DNA of 6,997 nucleotides from Actinomycetes bacterium (lineage in GTDB: Bacteria > Actinomycetota > Actinomycetes > Actinomycetales > Actinomycetaceae): positions 1 through 6,997 of the forward strand of contig JAEWHO010000010.1 in assembly GCA_023387755.1 (NCBI GenBank), in the 5' to 3' direction. The position numbers and the translations under genes are program-made. This document shows, piece after piece, positions 1 to 5,403 of the stretch. The notes under the pieces are model-generated. The model was not told the DNA's origin and ran no database searches. It saw only the letters and a list, made by a program, of their open reading frames with translations. Positions within the stretch are counted from its first letter, which is position 1; each line of letters starts with the position of its first letter.

Positions 1-168
1 CCAAATTTCCCGCGGGTCGTGTTCCACCCAGCCGGGCCGGGGCAGGATCTGGCGGTGCTCCACCTGCCCGCAAGAGCGGATCGTGCCGTCGTGATCAACG
101 ATCATCGCGCGCGTAGACGTCGTGCCCTGGTCAATAGTGAGAACGCATGAAGTTTTACGGTCTGCCAC
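1..168 (-). CDS. glpK: Glycerol kinase, N-terminal fragment (5' end of gene)
   Basis: Glycerol kinase phosphorylates glycerol to sn-glycerol-3-phosphate in the cytoplasm, the entry step of glycerol catabolism. Only the first 56 codons lie in the window; the rest runs off the left edge. The visible part reads VLTIDQGTTSTRAMIVDHDG near residues 9-28, the phosphate-1 loop of the FGGY sugar-kinase/actin-like ATPase fold in its glycerol-kinase form. It is followed by a GWVEHDPREIW segment, also typical of GlpK. The start is GTG at 168-166, preceded at good spacing by an AAAGGA ribosome-binding site. No ATG exists further upstream in frame near the motif. The gene diverges from the TauE-like transporter gene. 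FGGY relatives such as xylulokinase are possible but the DQGTTSTR string favours GlpK. Confidence 0.9.
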   Translation of the reverse strand, partial: MADRKTSCVLTIDQGTTSTRAMIVDHDGTIRSCGQVEHRQILPRPGWVEHDPREIW

Positions 169-189
169 GGTTTTCCTTTCGCCCTCCTC

Positions 190-195
190 AGTCTA
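190..195 (-). promoter_or_regulatory. Candidate glpK -10 element (TAGACT)
   Basis: Read on the minus strand the box is TAGACT, 4 of 6 matches to TATAAT and a fit to the actinobacterial TANNNT pattern. It lies 21 nt before the GTG start of glpK, leaving room for a short leader with the AAAGGA ribosome-binding site. No good TTGACA-like -35 box is visible 16-18 nt upstream. The same TAnACTGAGG context recurs on the other strand at 249-258. Confidence 0.35.
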
Positions 196-248
196 CGGGG
201 GTGCTCGCGCTTCCCTGGGCGGAACCGGCGCCACCGCGTCCCATCCCC

Positions 249-254
249 TAAACT
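249..254 (+). promoter_or_regulatory. Candidate -10 element (TAAACT) for the TauE/SafE-like gene
   Basis: TAAACT matches TATAAT at 4 of 6 positions and lies 45 nt before the ATG at 300. It is embedded in TAAACTGAGG, the mirror copy of the glpK-side TAGACTGAGG. No convincing -35 box is present, so the call rests on position and symmetry only. Confidence 0.33.
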
Positions 255-299
255 GAGGGCACCGACGCGCTGGCAATTGGGAATAGGTGGAATCATCGC

Positions 300-1214
300 A
301 TGGCTGTGGCCTTCATAACTGGCCTCCTGGTCGGCATTATCGTGGGGGCGCTCGGGGCCGGCGGCGGTATCCTCTCCGTACCGATCCTGGTCTACATCCT
401 GCATCAAGACCCGCATGACGCAGCCGCGGCCTCCCTAGTGATCGTCGGTATTACCGCCCTCGTGGCGCTACCAGGGCGGGCCCGCCAAGGCCATGTTCGC
501 TGGCGTGATGGCGCGATTTTCGGTGCCCTGTCGATGCTTGGCTCGGTCCTCGGTGGCTTGGCGTCCCGCCTGGTTTCCCCCGCAATCCTCATGGTTCTGT
601 TCGCGGGACTATTGCTGTGCGTGGGGGTTTTGATGGTGCGCAGCGCGTGGGTTGCGCGCCGGGTTGCGCATTATCTCGACGACGACGCAGCCGCGGGAAC
701 GCAGGGACTCAGCGCCCGGTTTGACCAGGGAGCTGGTGCACAGGCCGACCAGCGGCCTGGTGCCCAGCCTGGCCAGGCACCAGCCCGCCCCGAAGCAGAG
801 CAGGATGACACAGCGCTGCCGAGTAGCAATTGGCGGCGTCTCCTGCTGCTCGTTGCTGCCGCCACGGTGACCGGTCTGCTTACGGGATTCTTTGGCGTCG
901 GCGGTGGTTTCGCGGTGGTGCCGATGCTGGTGTTGGTGATGCATTTTGGCATGAAGGAGGCCTCTGGCACCTCGCTGCTCGTCATGATAATTGCATCTCT
1001 TGCCGGCTTGGCCTCGCGCTACGGCTCTAGCGTGAGTATCGACTGGCCGGTGGTGCTCTTCTTCACCGCTGGTTCGGCTGTGGGCGGTATCCTCGGCGGA
1101 CCGGTGGCCCGCCGAGCGCCGTCGTGGGTTTTGACGGCCTGCTTCGCGGCCCTGCTGATCGGGGTGGCCGTGGCCGTTGCGGTGGAGGCGATTCCGCCGC
1201 TCTTGGCGGGTTAG
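300..1214 (+). CDS. TauE/SafE-family membrane permease (probable sulfite/organosulfonate or anion exporter)
   Basis: This is a 304-residue integral membrane protein of the TauE/SafE (DUF81) family, whose studied members export sulfite, sulfoacetate or related anions; the substrate here is unknown. It has the two-fold internal repeat of the family. Residues about 16-30 (GALGAGGGILSVPIL) and 196-210 (GFFGVGGGFAVVPML) are the paired glycine-rich helix starts. About seven or eight hydrophobic segments lie at roughly 3-33, 40-58, 72-115 and 180-300. The halves are joined by an unusually long hydrophilic linker (about residues 121-178) rich in Ala, Gln, Pro and Asp. The ATG at 300 is preceded by AGGTGGA at a workable spacing. 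The gene ends 6 nt from the 3' end of the convergent gene at 1221-1778, with no visible terminator hairpin between them. Confidence 0.85.
   Translation: MAVAFITGLLVGIIVGALGAGGGILSVPILVYILHQDPHDAAAASLVIVGITALVALPGRARQGHVRWRDGAIFGALSMLGSVLGGLASRLVSPAILMVLFAGLLLCVGVLMVRSAWVARRVAHYLDDDAAAGTQGLSARFDQGAGAQADQRPGAQPGQAPARPEAEQDDTALPSSNWRRLLLLVAAATVTGLLTGFFGVGGGFAVVPMLVLVMHFGMKEASGTSLLVMIIASLAGLASRYGSSVSIDWPVVLFFTAGSAVGGILGGPVARRAPSWVLTACFAALLIGVAVAVAVEAIPPLLAG
757..783. repeat. Inverted repeat inside the transporter linker
   Basis: CTGGTGCC (757-764) and GGCACCAG (776-783) form a perfect 8-bp stem with an 11-nt loop. The overlapping string GCCTGGCCAGGC (766-777) roughly is itself a 12-bp palindrome. 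It encodes the Pro/Gln/Ala/Gly-rich linker between the two transporter halves. This may be no more than a by-product of GC-rich low-complexity coding sequence, as a near copy of CTGGTGC occurs at 733-739. Confidence 0.5.
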
Positions 1215-1220
1215 CGCACG

Positions 1221-1778
1221 TTAGCTTTGCAGGGGGCGCGGATCGCTAAATCGGTTCCCCTGGGCAGCTAAGAAGAAGGCTGCCACGACGGGAAACAGGG
1301 CGCTGATGGCACTAATGACGCTGAGGAGCACGTCGGTGAAGATCACGCCGACCGTCACCGCGGCCACAAGTGCCGCCGCACCCAGGCGGGCGGCGAGGTT
1401 GAGGATGCGGGCGTAGCGGGTGAGAGTATTGATGCTCGGTTTGGTGCGGAGGAGCCACAGTGCTGCGCCGGTAATGGCAATCGCGAGCAGTAAAGAGATG
1501 CCCGTCGTGATGTTTGCCTGCACGGCCGCGGCTTGGGTGGGAGCAGCACTGGCAAGCATCGCGCCCACCGCGCCGACCAGCAGGATCGAGGCGGCACTCA
1601 CCGCAAAACTGATCTGGCTCAGGCGCACCGCGCGGGCAGCGATTACCTCCGCGTCGAAGGCAGGTTCGATAGTGGAGCCCGCGCCCGCTGCTGACGCAGG
1701 CACCGCACAAGCCCCGGAGGCTGGCTCCGCAGGGACGGCGGGTGGGGTCAGCGGGTTATCATCACGTTTGGCAGGCAC
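1221..1778 (-). CDS. Four-helix membrane protein, downstream member of a tandem paralogous pair
   Basis: This 185-residue protein is of unknown function; I do not recognise a family. A Pro/Ala-rich soluble N-terminus (1-50) is followed by four predicted membrane helices at about 55-77, 92-111, 127-148 and 151-172, and a short polar tail. The upstream gene at 1853-2245 is a clear paralogue. Both share a GI.LLLAIA helix, then a PSI.....YAR.L.L..R.G.AA signature between helices 2 and 3 (here residues 114-135), and an arginine-proline tail. The chosen start is GTG at 1778-1776, the first in-frame canonical start after the stop near 1913. No good Shine-Dalgarno sequence precedes it, but a TACACT box lies 6 nt upstream, suggesting a leaderless message. 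A later in-frame GTG near residue 26 is an alternative. The gene probably follows mutY and the paralogue in one transcription unit, or uses its own promoter. Confidence 0.72.
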   Translation of the reverse strand: MPAKRDDNPLTPPAVPAEPASGACAVPASAAGAGSTIEPAFDAEVIAARAVRLSQISFAVSAASILLVGAVGAMLASAAPTQAAAVQANITTGISLLLAIAITGAALWLLRTKPSINTLTRYARILNLAARLGAAALVAAVTVGVIFTDVLLSVISAISALFPVVAAFFLAAQGNRFSDPRPLQS

Positions 1779-1784
1779 GGAACC

Positions 1785-1790
1785 AGTGTA
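1785..1790 (-). promoter_or_regulatory. Candidate -10 box (TACACT) for a leaderless transcript
   Basis: On the minus strand TACACT is followed by 6 nt (GGTTCC) and then the GTG start at 1778. That arrangement, TANNNT then 5-7 nt then ATG or GTG, is typical of leaderless genes in actinobacteria. No -35 box is recognisable. TANNNT boxes are common by chance, so this is suggestive only. Confidence 0.35.
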
Positions 1791-1815
1791 GTGGGCATAG
1801 GCGAGTGGCAGTATT

Positions 1816-1830
1816 TCAACCGGCGGTTGA
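1816..1830. repeat. Short palindrome between the two paralogues
   Basis: TCAACC (1816-1821) and GGTTGA (1825-1830) form a perfect 6-bp stem with a 3-nt loop in the 74-nt gap between the paralogous membrane genes. An alternative 5-bp pairing (CCGGC/GCCGG on the minus strand) overlaps it. No U-rich tract follows on either strand, so it does not look like a standard intrinsic terminator. It may be an operator, a weak transcript hairpin or chance. Confidence 0.4.
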
Positions 1831-1852
1831 GCCGGGGCGGCGTAGCAGTGCT

Positions 1853-2245
1853 CTAGTTGGAGGTAGTGCTGGTGTCGGGATCTGGGCCAGGGCTGACGGG
1901 TCGTTTGGGATTACCATAAGAGCGAGCAAGCGGCATGAGGAATATGGCGGCCGATACCGGAGGCAGCACGATAAAGCCGGCAAAAAGGCCGTGCACGACG
2001 CCCGCCTTCAGTGCGACCAGCACGATCGCGATGGCCGTTGCGGCGAGGCCGATGCGGAAAATGAGAGTGAGGCTACGCGCGTAGCTGTTGAAGGCTGTGA
2101 TGCTCGGTTCGGCCTGGGACAATCGCCATGCTGCAAAGAAAAGCGCGATTGCCAGCAGCAGCCCGATACCGATGGCTACGCTCATGAGGGTGAGCGCATT
2201 CTGGTTTCTCGAGATAGCGATGAGTGCAGTTCCCAGCACGCCCAC
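1853..2245 (-). CDS. Membrane protein, upstream member of the paralogous pair (start uncertain, possibly degraded)
   Basis: This 130-residue frame, counted from the first in-frame canonical start (GTG at 2245), has unknown function and is paralogous to the protein at 1221-1778. Shared features are GIGLLLAIA (residues about 26-34), PSITAFNSYARSLTL (48-62) and a polar C-terminal tail, here ending with Pro, Asp, Thr and Ser residues. Helices lie at about 18-41, 60-79 and 84-105. Starting at GTG 2245 would cut the first membrane helix in half, because the paralogue's first helix and N-terminal arm continue upstream in the same open frame to a TAG at 2416-2414, without any ATG, GTG or TTG. The gene therefore uses a non-standard start, makes a shortened product, or is a recent pseudogene. 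It lies just downstream of mutY on the same strand. Confidence 0.6.
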   Translation of the reverse strand: MGVLGTALIAISRNQNALTLMSVAIGIGLLLAIALFFAAWRLSQAEPSITAFNSYARSLTLIFRIGLAATAIAIVLVALKAGVVHGLFAGFIVLPPVSAAIFLMPLARSYGNPKRPVSPGPDPDTSTTSN

Positions 2246-2413
2246 AGAGACGATGGAGAAAATGCACAGCGCGAAACTGAATTTCTTCAGGTGTGCGGCC
2301 CGCGTGGTCAGCGCATCTGAATCGGCTGGGAGTGGAACTGTAGAGTCGCCATTAATTGTTGGCTGGGGCGTGTGCGCGGTCCCAAATACTGGCGCCGCAG
2401 CGGACCCCTGCGC
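2246..2413 (-). other. Probable coding extension of the upstream paralogue, without a canonical start codon
   Basis: These 56 codons are open and in frame with the gene at 1853-2245. The stretch nearest the GTG reads GDSTVPLPADSD, then ALTTRAAHLKKFSFA, then a hydrophobic run. It aligns with AGSTIEPAFDAE, VIAARAVRLSQISFA and helix 1 of the paralogue (residues about 33-75 there). Identities include G-ST, P, D, RA, L, SFA, SI and VG. The only near-cognate starts are ATT (2356-2354, 2263-2261) and CTG (2311-2309, 2290-2288, 2269-2267), none with a convincing ribosome-binding site. The mutY stop is only 6 nt before the upstream TAG, so translational reinitiation is conceivable. Confidence 0.55.
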
Positions 2414-2421
2414 CTAACGCT

Positions 2422-3285
2422 CTATCCCAGCGGGAGATGGTAGTGCTCGCCGGTGCGGGCGATCAGCCCGTCCGCGAGGAGGCCCGCCAATGCCCGTTCG
2501 GCCTGACTGGGTGAGGTTGCGGCGGCGGCAAGGAGGTCTCGCCGCCGCACGTCGTCGTCATTGGCGCGCAGGGCGGCCATAATCCGGCCCCGCACCTGCC
2601 GGTCGGTGCCTTCCCACGCCTGGGTTCGCGGCCGAATCTGCCCGGCCGGGCAACCGCGTTCATACCAGACGCACGCGGCGGCAAGGGGGCACTGCGGGCA
2701 GCGTGGATTACGGGAGGTGCACACGAGCGCGCCGAGCTCCATCATCGCCTCGTTATAGCAGGCCGCGGCCTCCGGATCGACCGGCACGAACTCCCACGCC
2801 CGCTCGACCTCCGCGCGGGTCAGGTGCGCGGGTACGCCAGCTTGCCCGTTGAGGCGCGCCAACACGCGCCGCACATTTGTATCCAAAACAGCACTGCGCT
2901 GCCGGTACGCGAAGGCCACCACGGCCGCCGCGGTGTACTGCCCGATCCCGGGTAGGGAGCGCAGTTCGGTTTCGGTGCGGGGCAGGTCGCCGTCGTATTT
3001 CTCGACGACGACGCTCGCGCACTCGCGTAGTCTCAGCGCGCGGCGCGGATAGCCCAGGCTGCCCCACGCGCGCAGGACCTCGGCCGGGCTGGCGGCGGCA
3101 AGGTCTGCGGGTTCTGGCCAGCGCTGCATCCACTCTTCCCAGCGCGGTAGTACGCGCGCCACCGGGGTTTGCTGGCTCATGACTTCACAGACAAGCACAC
3201 CCCACGCACTGGTGCGGCCCTGCCGGAAGGGGAGGTCACGGCCGTGCGCGCGGTACCAGGTGGTGACGGCTGTGGGCAGGTCCAT
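2422..3285 (-). CDS. mutY: A/G-specific adenine glycosylase MutY
   Basis: MutY removes adenine mispaired with 8-oxoguanine, starting base-excision repair that prevents G:C to T:A mutations. The 287-residue protein has the EndoIII/MutY fold in order. The catalytic glutamate E34 sits in CEVMSQQTPV, the helix-hairpin-helix in LPGIGQYTA (111-119), and the catalytic aspartate D135 in VLDTNVRRVLAR. A 4Fe-4S loop has Cys 189, 196, 199 and 205 spaced C-x6-C-x2-C-x5-C. Tyr117 stands where EndoIII has its lyase lysine, which fits a monofunctional MutY. The C-terminus (206-287) is short and winged-helix-like rather than a full NUDIX-type 8-oxoG-sensing domain; to my knowledge this short form is usual in actinobacteria. 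The start is ATG at 3285-3283. Its GGAGG is only 1 nt away, an awkward spacing that may mean a leaderless or weakly translated message. Longer readings upstream overlap the divergent gene and lack family similarity. Confidence 0.93.
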   Translation of the reverse strand: MDLPTAVTTWYRAHGRDLPFRQGRTSAWGVLVCEVMSQQTPVARVLPRWEEWMQRWPEPADLAAASPAEVLRAWGSLGYPRRALRLRECASVVVEKYDGDLPRTETELRSLPGIGQYTAAAVVAFAYRQRSAVLDTNVRRVLARLNGQAGVPAHLTRAEVERAWEFVPVDPEAAACYNEAMMELGALVCTSRNPRCPQCPLAAACVWYERGCPAGQIRPRTQAWEGTDRQVRGRIMAALRANDDDVRRRDLLAAAATSPSQAERALAGLLADGLIARTGEHYHLPLG

Positions 3286-3333
3286 GCCTCCATTGTGCCG
3301 CGTGGCGCTGCAGCAAGCATTGGGGGGATCAAT

Positions 3334-3339
3334 TACGGT
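3334..3339 (+). promoter_or_regulatory. Candidate -10 box (TACGGT) for the basic membrane protein gene
   Basis: TACGGT fits TANNNT and lies 18 nt before the ATG at 3358, with the AGGAGGT ribosome-binding site (3347-3353) between them. The 72-nt gap shared with mutY must hold both divergent promoters. No -35 box is recognisable, so this is a weak call. Confidence 0.25.
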
Positions 3340-3357
3340 GAGAAGCAGGAGGTAGAT

Positions 3358-4344
3358 ATGGCTGATCAGCGTCGGCGGGGCACGCCATCTGGGCGGTCCC
3401 GGCAAGCTGCGGGGTCTGGTCGGAAGCCGACGGGAAAGTCGTCTGCGCGTTCGGCTAGTTCTTCGGCGCGCTCTCAGGCGCGCAGTAAGGCGGCAGCGAC
3501 GTCTCGGAAGAATCCTCCCAGTGGGGGTAAAAGCGCGCGCCCGGCTGGGAAATCCGCGCGCCCGGCTGGGAAATCCGCGCGCCCGGCTAACACCTCTGCG
3601 CGTTCCTCTACGTCCTCCCGCCAGTCGACTGCCCGGCGGCAGCCTGCTACCTCCCCGGCGGTGCGTACAAAGCGGCCCGCCCCTGGGCGGCCACGGCGGC
3701 GGCTGCGCGTAGGACGCATTGTGCTGCTGTTGGTGGCGTTGGCGCTGCTGGTAGGGCTCATTTGGGGTGGGATTGCGCTGTATCAGAAATTTGCTTCCTC
3801 ACCTAAGACGGCTGCGCAGGCGCAGCCGAAGGTTACGGTTGCACCCACGAGTGCCGAGGGCTGGGCGGCATTGAAGCCCGAGGAACGTTACGCACTGCTG
3901 AAGGGCAAGGAAGTATTGCCGTGCCCGGCGGATTCATATTCCATAACGGCGTCGGCTGCCGCCGCAGGCAGTGGGAGCCACGCCTTGACGGTCACAACCA
4001 CCAGTACCTATCCGATCCCGTGCACGGTGGGGGATAGTGAGCAGCCGTTCGTGGTGAAGATCAGCAGCGGTGACCAGCCGGTATGGTCCACGCTCGGCTG
4101 TGAAGGGACTTCACAGACGTTGCTGCTGTCCCCGAACGAACCGGCAAAAACCGTGATTCCGTGGCCGCATGTGGTACGCCCGACGGGCTGCGAGGGCGGC
4201 TCAGCTGCGGGTCCGGGAACTTACCGGGTAGAGGTGACGGCCGGGCAAGCCCAGGCGGAGACCACACTGGAGGTGAAAGCCGCAGCTCCCGCACAAGAGG
4301 CACCCGCGGCGGAGGCCACGCCTGAGGCAGCTCCAGAGAACTAG
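3358..4344 (+). CDS. Single-pass membrane protein with basic disordered arm and four-cysteine outer domain
   Basis: This 328-residue protein has unknown function. Residues 1-118 are an almost entirely Ser, Ala, Arg, Lys, Pro and Gly arm with many positive charges, including three tandem GKSARPA heptads (57-77). One membrane helix follows (about 120-143), with the RPRRRLRVGR stretch just before it placing the arm in the cytoplasm by the positive-inside rule. The outer part (144-328) has a beta-rich domain with four cysteines (189, 222, 248, 278) that could form two disulfides, and ends in an Ala/Pro/Glu-rich tail. ATG at 3358 is chosen because AGGAGGT precedes it by 4 nt; the frame is open further upstream but that part overlaps mutY. 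By position it matches, from memory, M. tuberculosis Rv3587c, a membrane protein between disA and mutY. It converges on disA with only 3 nt between stop codons. Confidence 0.85.
   Translation: MADQRRRGTPSGRSRQAAGSGRKPTGKSSARSASSSARSQARSKAAATSRKNPPSGGKSARPAGKSARPAGKSARPANTSARSSTSSRQSTARRQPATSPAVRTKRPAPGRPRRRLRVGRIVLLLVALALLVGLIWGGIALYQKFASSPKTAAQAQPKVTVAPTSAEGWAALKPEERYALLKGKEVLPCPADSYSITASAAAAGSGSHALTVTTTSTYPIPCTVGDSEQPFVVKISSGDQPVWSTLGCEGTSQTLLLSPNEPAKTVIPWPHVVRPTGCEGGSAAGPGTYRVEVTAGQAQAETTLEVKAAAPAQEAPAAEATPEAAPEN
3526..3588 (+). repeat. Three 21-bp tandem repeats encoding GKSARPA
   Basis: Three in-frame 21-bp units lie at 3526-3546, 3547-3567 and 3568-3588. The second and third are identical; the first differs only at synonymous positions in the Gly and Ser codons (GGT for GGG, AGC for TCC). 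Near-identity at DNA level suggests recent slippage or unequal exchange, so copy number may vary between strains. The unit adds two positive charges per copy to the cytoplasmic arm. Confidence 0.9.
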
Positions 4345-4347
4345 CTG

Positions 4348-5388
4348 TCAGTGTTTCCGGCGGCGGCGGTCACGCTCTAACCGCTGCAAGCCGTCGTGGA
4401 TAGCCCAGGCGCGCTGCGGGCCGACCCCTTCCACTTCTTGCAGGTCATCAACGGACGCGGCAAAGAGAGCGTCCACGCTGGTGAAGTGGGCCGCCAACGC
4501 TTCGATGACGGCGGCGGGAAGGCGCGGGATCTGGGCCAGTAGACGCAGCCCGCGCGGTTGTAGGGTGCGTTCGTTACCGAGGGAGTCTGCCCCTAGTCCG
4601 AGCGCGGCGGCGACGGCGGCGGTGTCAGCCAGCATGGTGGAGTCCAGTTGTGCCAGCTCGGCGGTGGCCTGTTCGGGAGGAACCCGCGAATATTCCGCCA
4701 GCACGAGGTCGCAGTGGCGCATAACGCCGGTGCTGAGTTCGTCGAGTTGGAGCTGGATAAGCCGCCCGTCGCGCCCAAGTTCCACGACGTAGGAGTCGAT
4801 CTCATTCCAGATCCGCACCACCATTTCGATCCGCTGCATTACCAGGGCAACATCATTGACCGTAACCATGCCGGTGAGTTCGCGTGCGGTTAAGTTGGCC
4901 AGTTCTTCATCTAGCCGGCCCCGGTAGCGTTCTAGGGTGGCGAGGGCCTGGTTGCCGCGGGAGATAATGGCGTCCGACCGTTCGAGAACGTGGCGGGTCC
5001 CTTCCGCATAGAGCGCAATAGTGTGCATGGATTGGGACACGGAGATCACCGGGAAACCAGTTTGTTTGGCTACCCGGTCGGCGGTGCGGTGACGCATCCC
5101 GTTCTCGGTGGTGGGGATATCGGAGGCCGGCAGTAGCTGCACATTGGCGCGAGTGATCCGTTGCAACTGGTTATCGAGTACAACGCCGCCGTCCATCTTT
5201 GATAGTTCCCGCAGGGCCGTGGAGGTGAAGGGAATATCGAGGGTGAACCCGCCGGAGCACATGGAGGCGACGACGTCGTCGTCTCCGAGCACGATCAGCG
5301 CTCCGGTGCGCCCACGCAGGATCCGTTCTAAACCGTCGCGTAACTCCGTACCGGGGGCAACGAGAGCCAGAGCGGAGCGAAGTTTCAT
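4348..5388 (-). CDS. disA: DNA integrity scanning protein DisA, diadenylate cyclase
   Basis: DisA condenses two ATP into the second messenger c-di-AMP and couples this to DNA structure: branched DNA inhibits its cyclase. The 346-residue protein has the usual three parts. The N-terminal DAC domain (about 1-140) carries the ATP-binding RHRT motif (99-102, within GMRHRTADRV). The catalytic D-G-A motif is here D66-G67-G68 (KMDGGVVLD), an Ala to Gly change. A helical linker follows (about 145-280), then a C-terminal helix-hairpin-helix region (about 298-335) with VEGVGPQRAWAI, ending in a basic tail. ATG at 5388 is preferred because GGCGGTG sits at suitable spacing; an in-frame GTG at 5394 would add two residues. 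It follows radA by 15 nt in one operon, a widely conserved pairing; RadA is reported to modulate DisA in Bacillus. Confidence 0.95.
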   Translation of the reverse strand: MKLRSALALVAPGTELRDGLERILRGRTGALIVLGDDDVVASMCSGGFTLDIPFTSTALRELSKMDGGVVLDNQLQRITRANVQLLPASDIPTTENGMRHRTADRVAKQTGFPVISVSQSMHTIALYAEGTRHVLERSDAIISRGNQALATLERYRGRLDEELANLTARELTGMVTVNDVALVMQRIEMVVRIWNEIDSYVVELGRDGRLIQLQLDELSTGVMRHCDLVLAEYSRVPPEQATAELAQLDSTMLADTAAVAAALGLGADSLGNERTLQPRGLRLLAQIPRLPAAVIEALAAHFTSVDALFAASVDDLQEVEGVGPQRAWAIHDGLQRLERDRRRRKH

Positions 5389-5403
5389 GGGCACACCGCC
5401 AGT

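Larger units (their letters stand above)
186..258. repeat. Interrupted inverted repeat between glpK and the transporter gene
   Basis: The left arm CCTCAGTCTACGGGG (186-200) is the reverse complement of the right arm CCCCTAAACTGAGG (245-258), apart from one mismatch and one extra base. The 44-nt centre contains the palindrome GGCGCC (227-232). Each arm holds the candidate -10 box of one of the two divergent genes, so the repeat makes the two promoters near mirror images. It could be a two-site operator, or simply two copies of the same promoter context. A transcript hairpin is less likely because each arm should lie at or upstream of its own gene's transcription start. Confidence 0.55.

Noticed and set aside
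1742..2320. 192-codon plus-strand open frame opposite the paralogous membrane genes
   Set aside because: Composition is that of an antisense shadow, with no membrane or domain signature. The minus-strand frames show paralogy and helices across the same DNA.
2309..2355. Small out-of-frame ATG frame (ATG 2355, 14 codons) as a frameshifted start for the upstream paralogue
   Set aside because: No ribosome-binding site precedes it, and the main frame, not this one, matches the paralogue through the same stretch.
3169..3357. Upstream extension of the basic membrane protein by 63 codons
   Set aside because: The extension overlaps the mutY 5' end on the opposite strand, while an AGGAGGT ribosome-binding site marks ATG 3358.
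3286..3405. Upstream extension of MutY by 40 residues
   Set aside because: MutY family similarity begins right after the ATG at 3285, and the extension runs into the divergent gene.
4340..4380. Bidirectional terminator between the converging membrane protein gene and disA
   Set aside because: The stop codons are 3 nt apart, and no clear GC-rich hairpin with a T tract was found around them.
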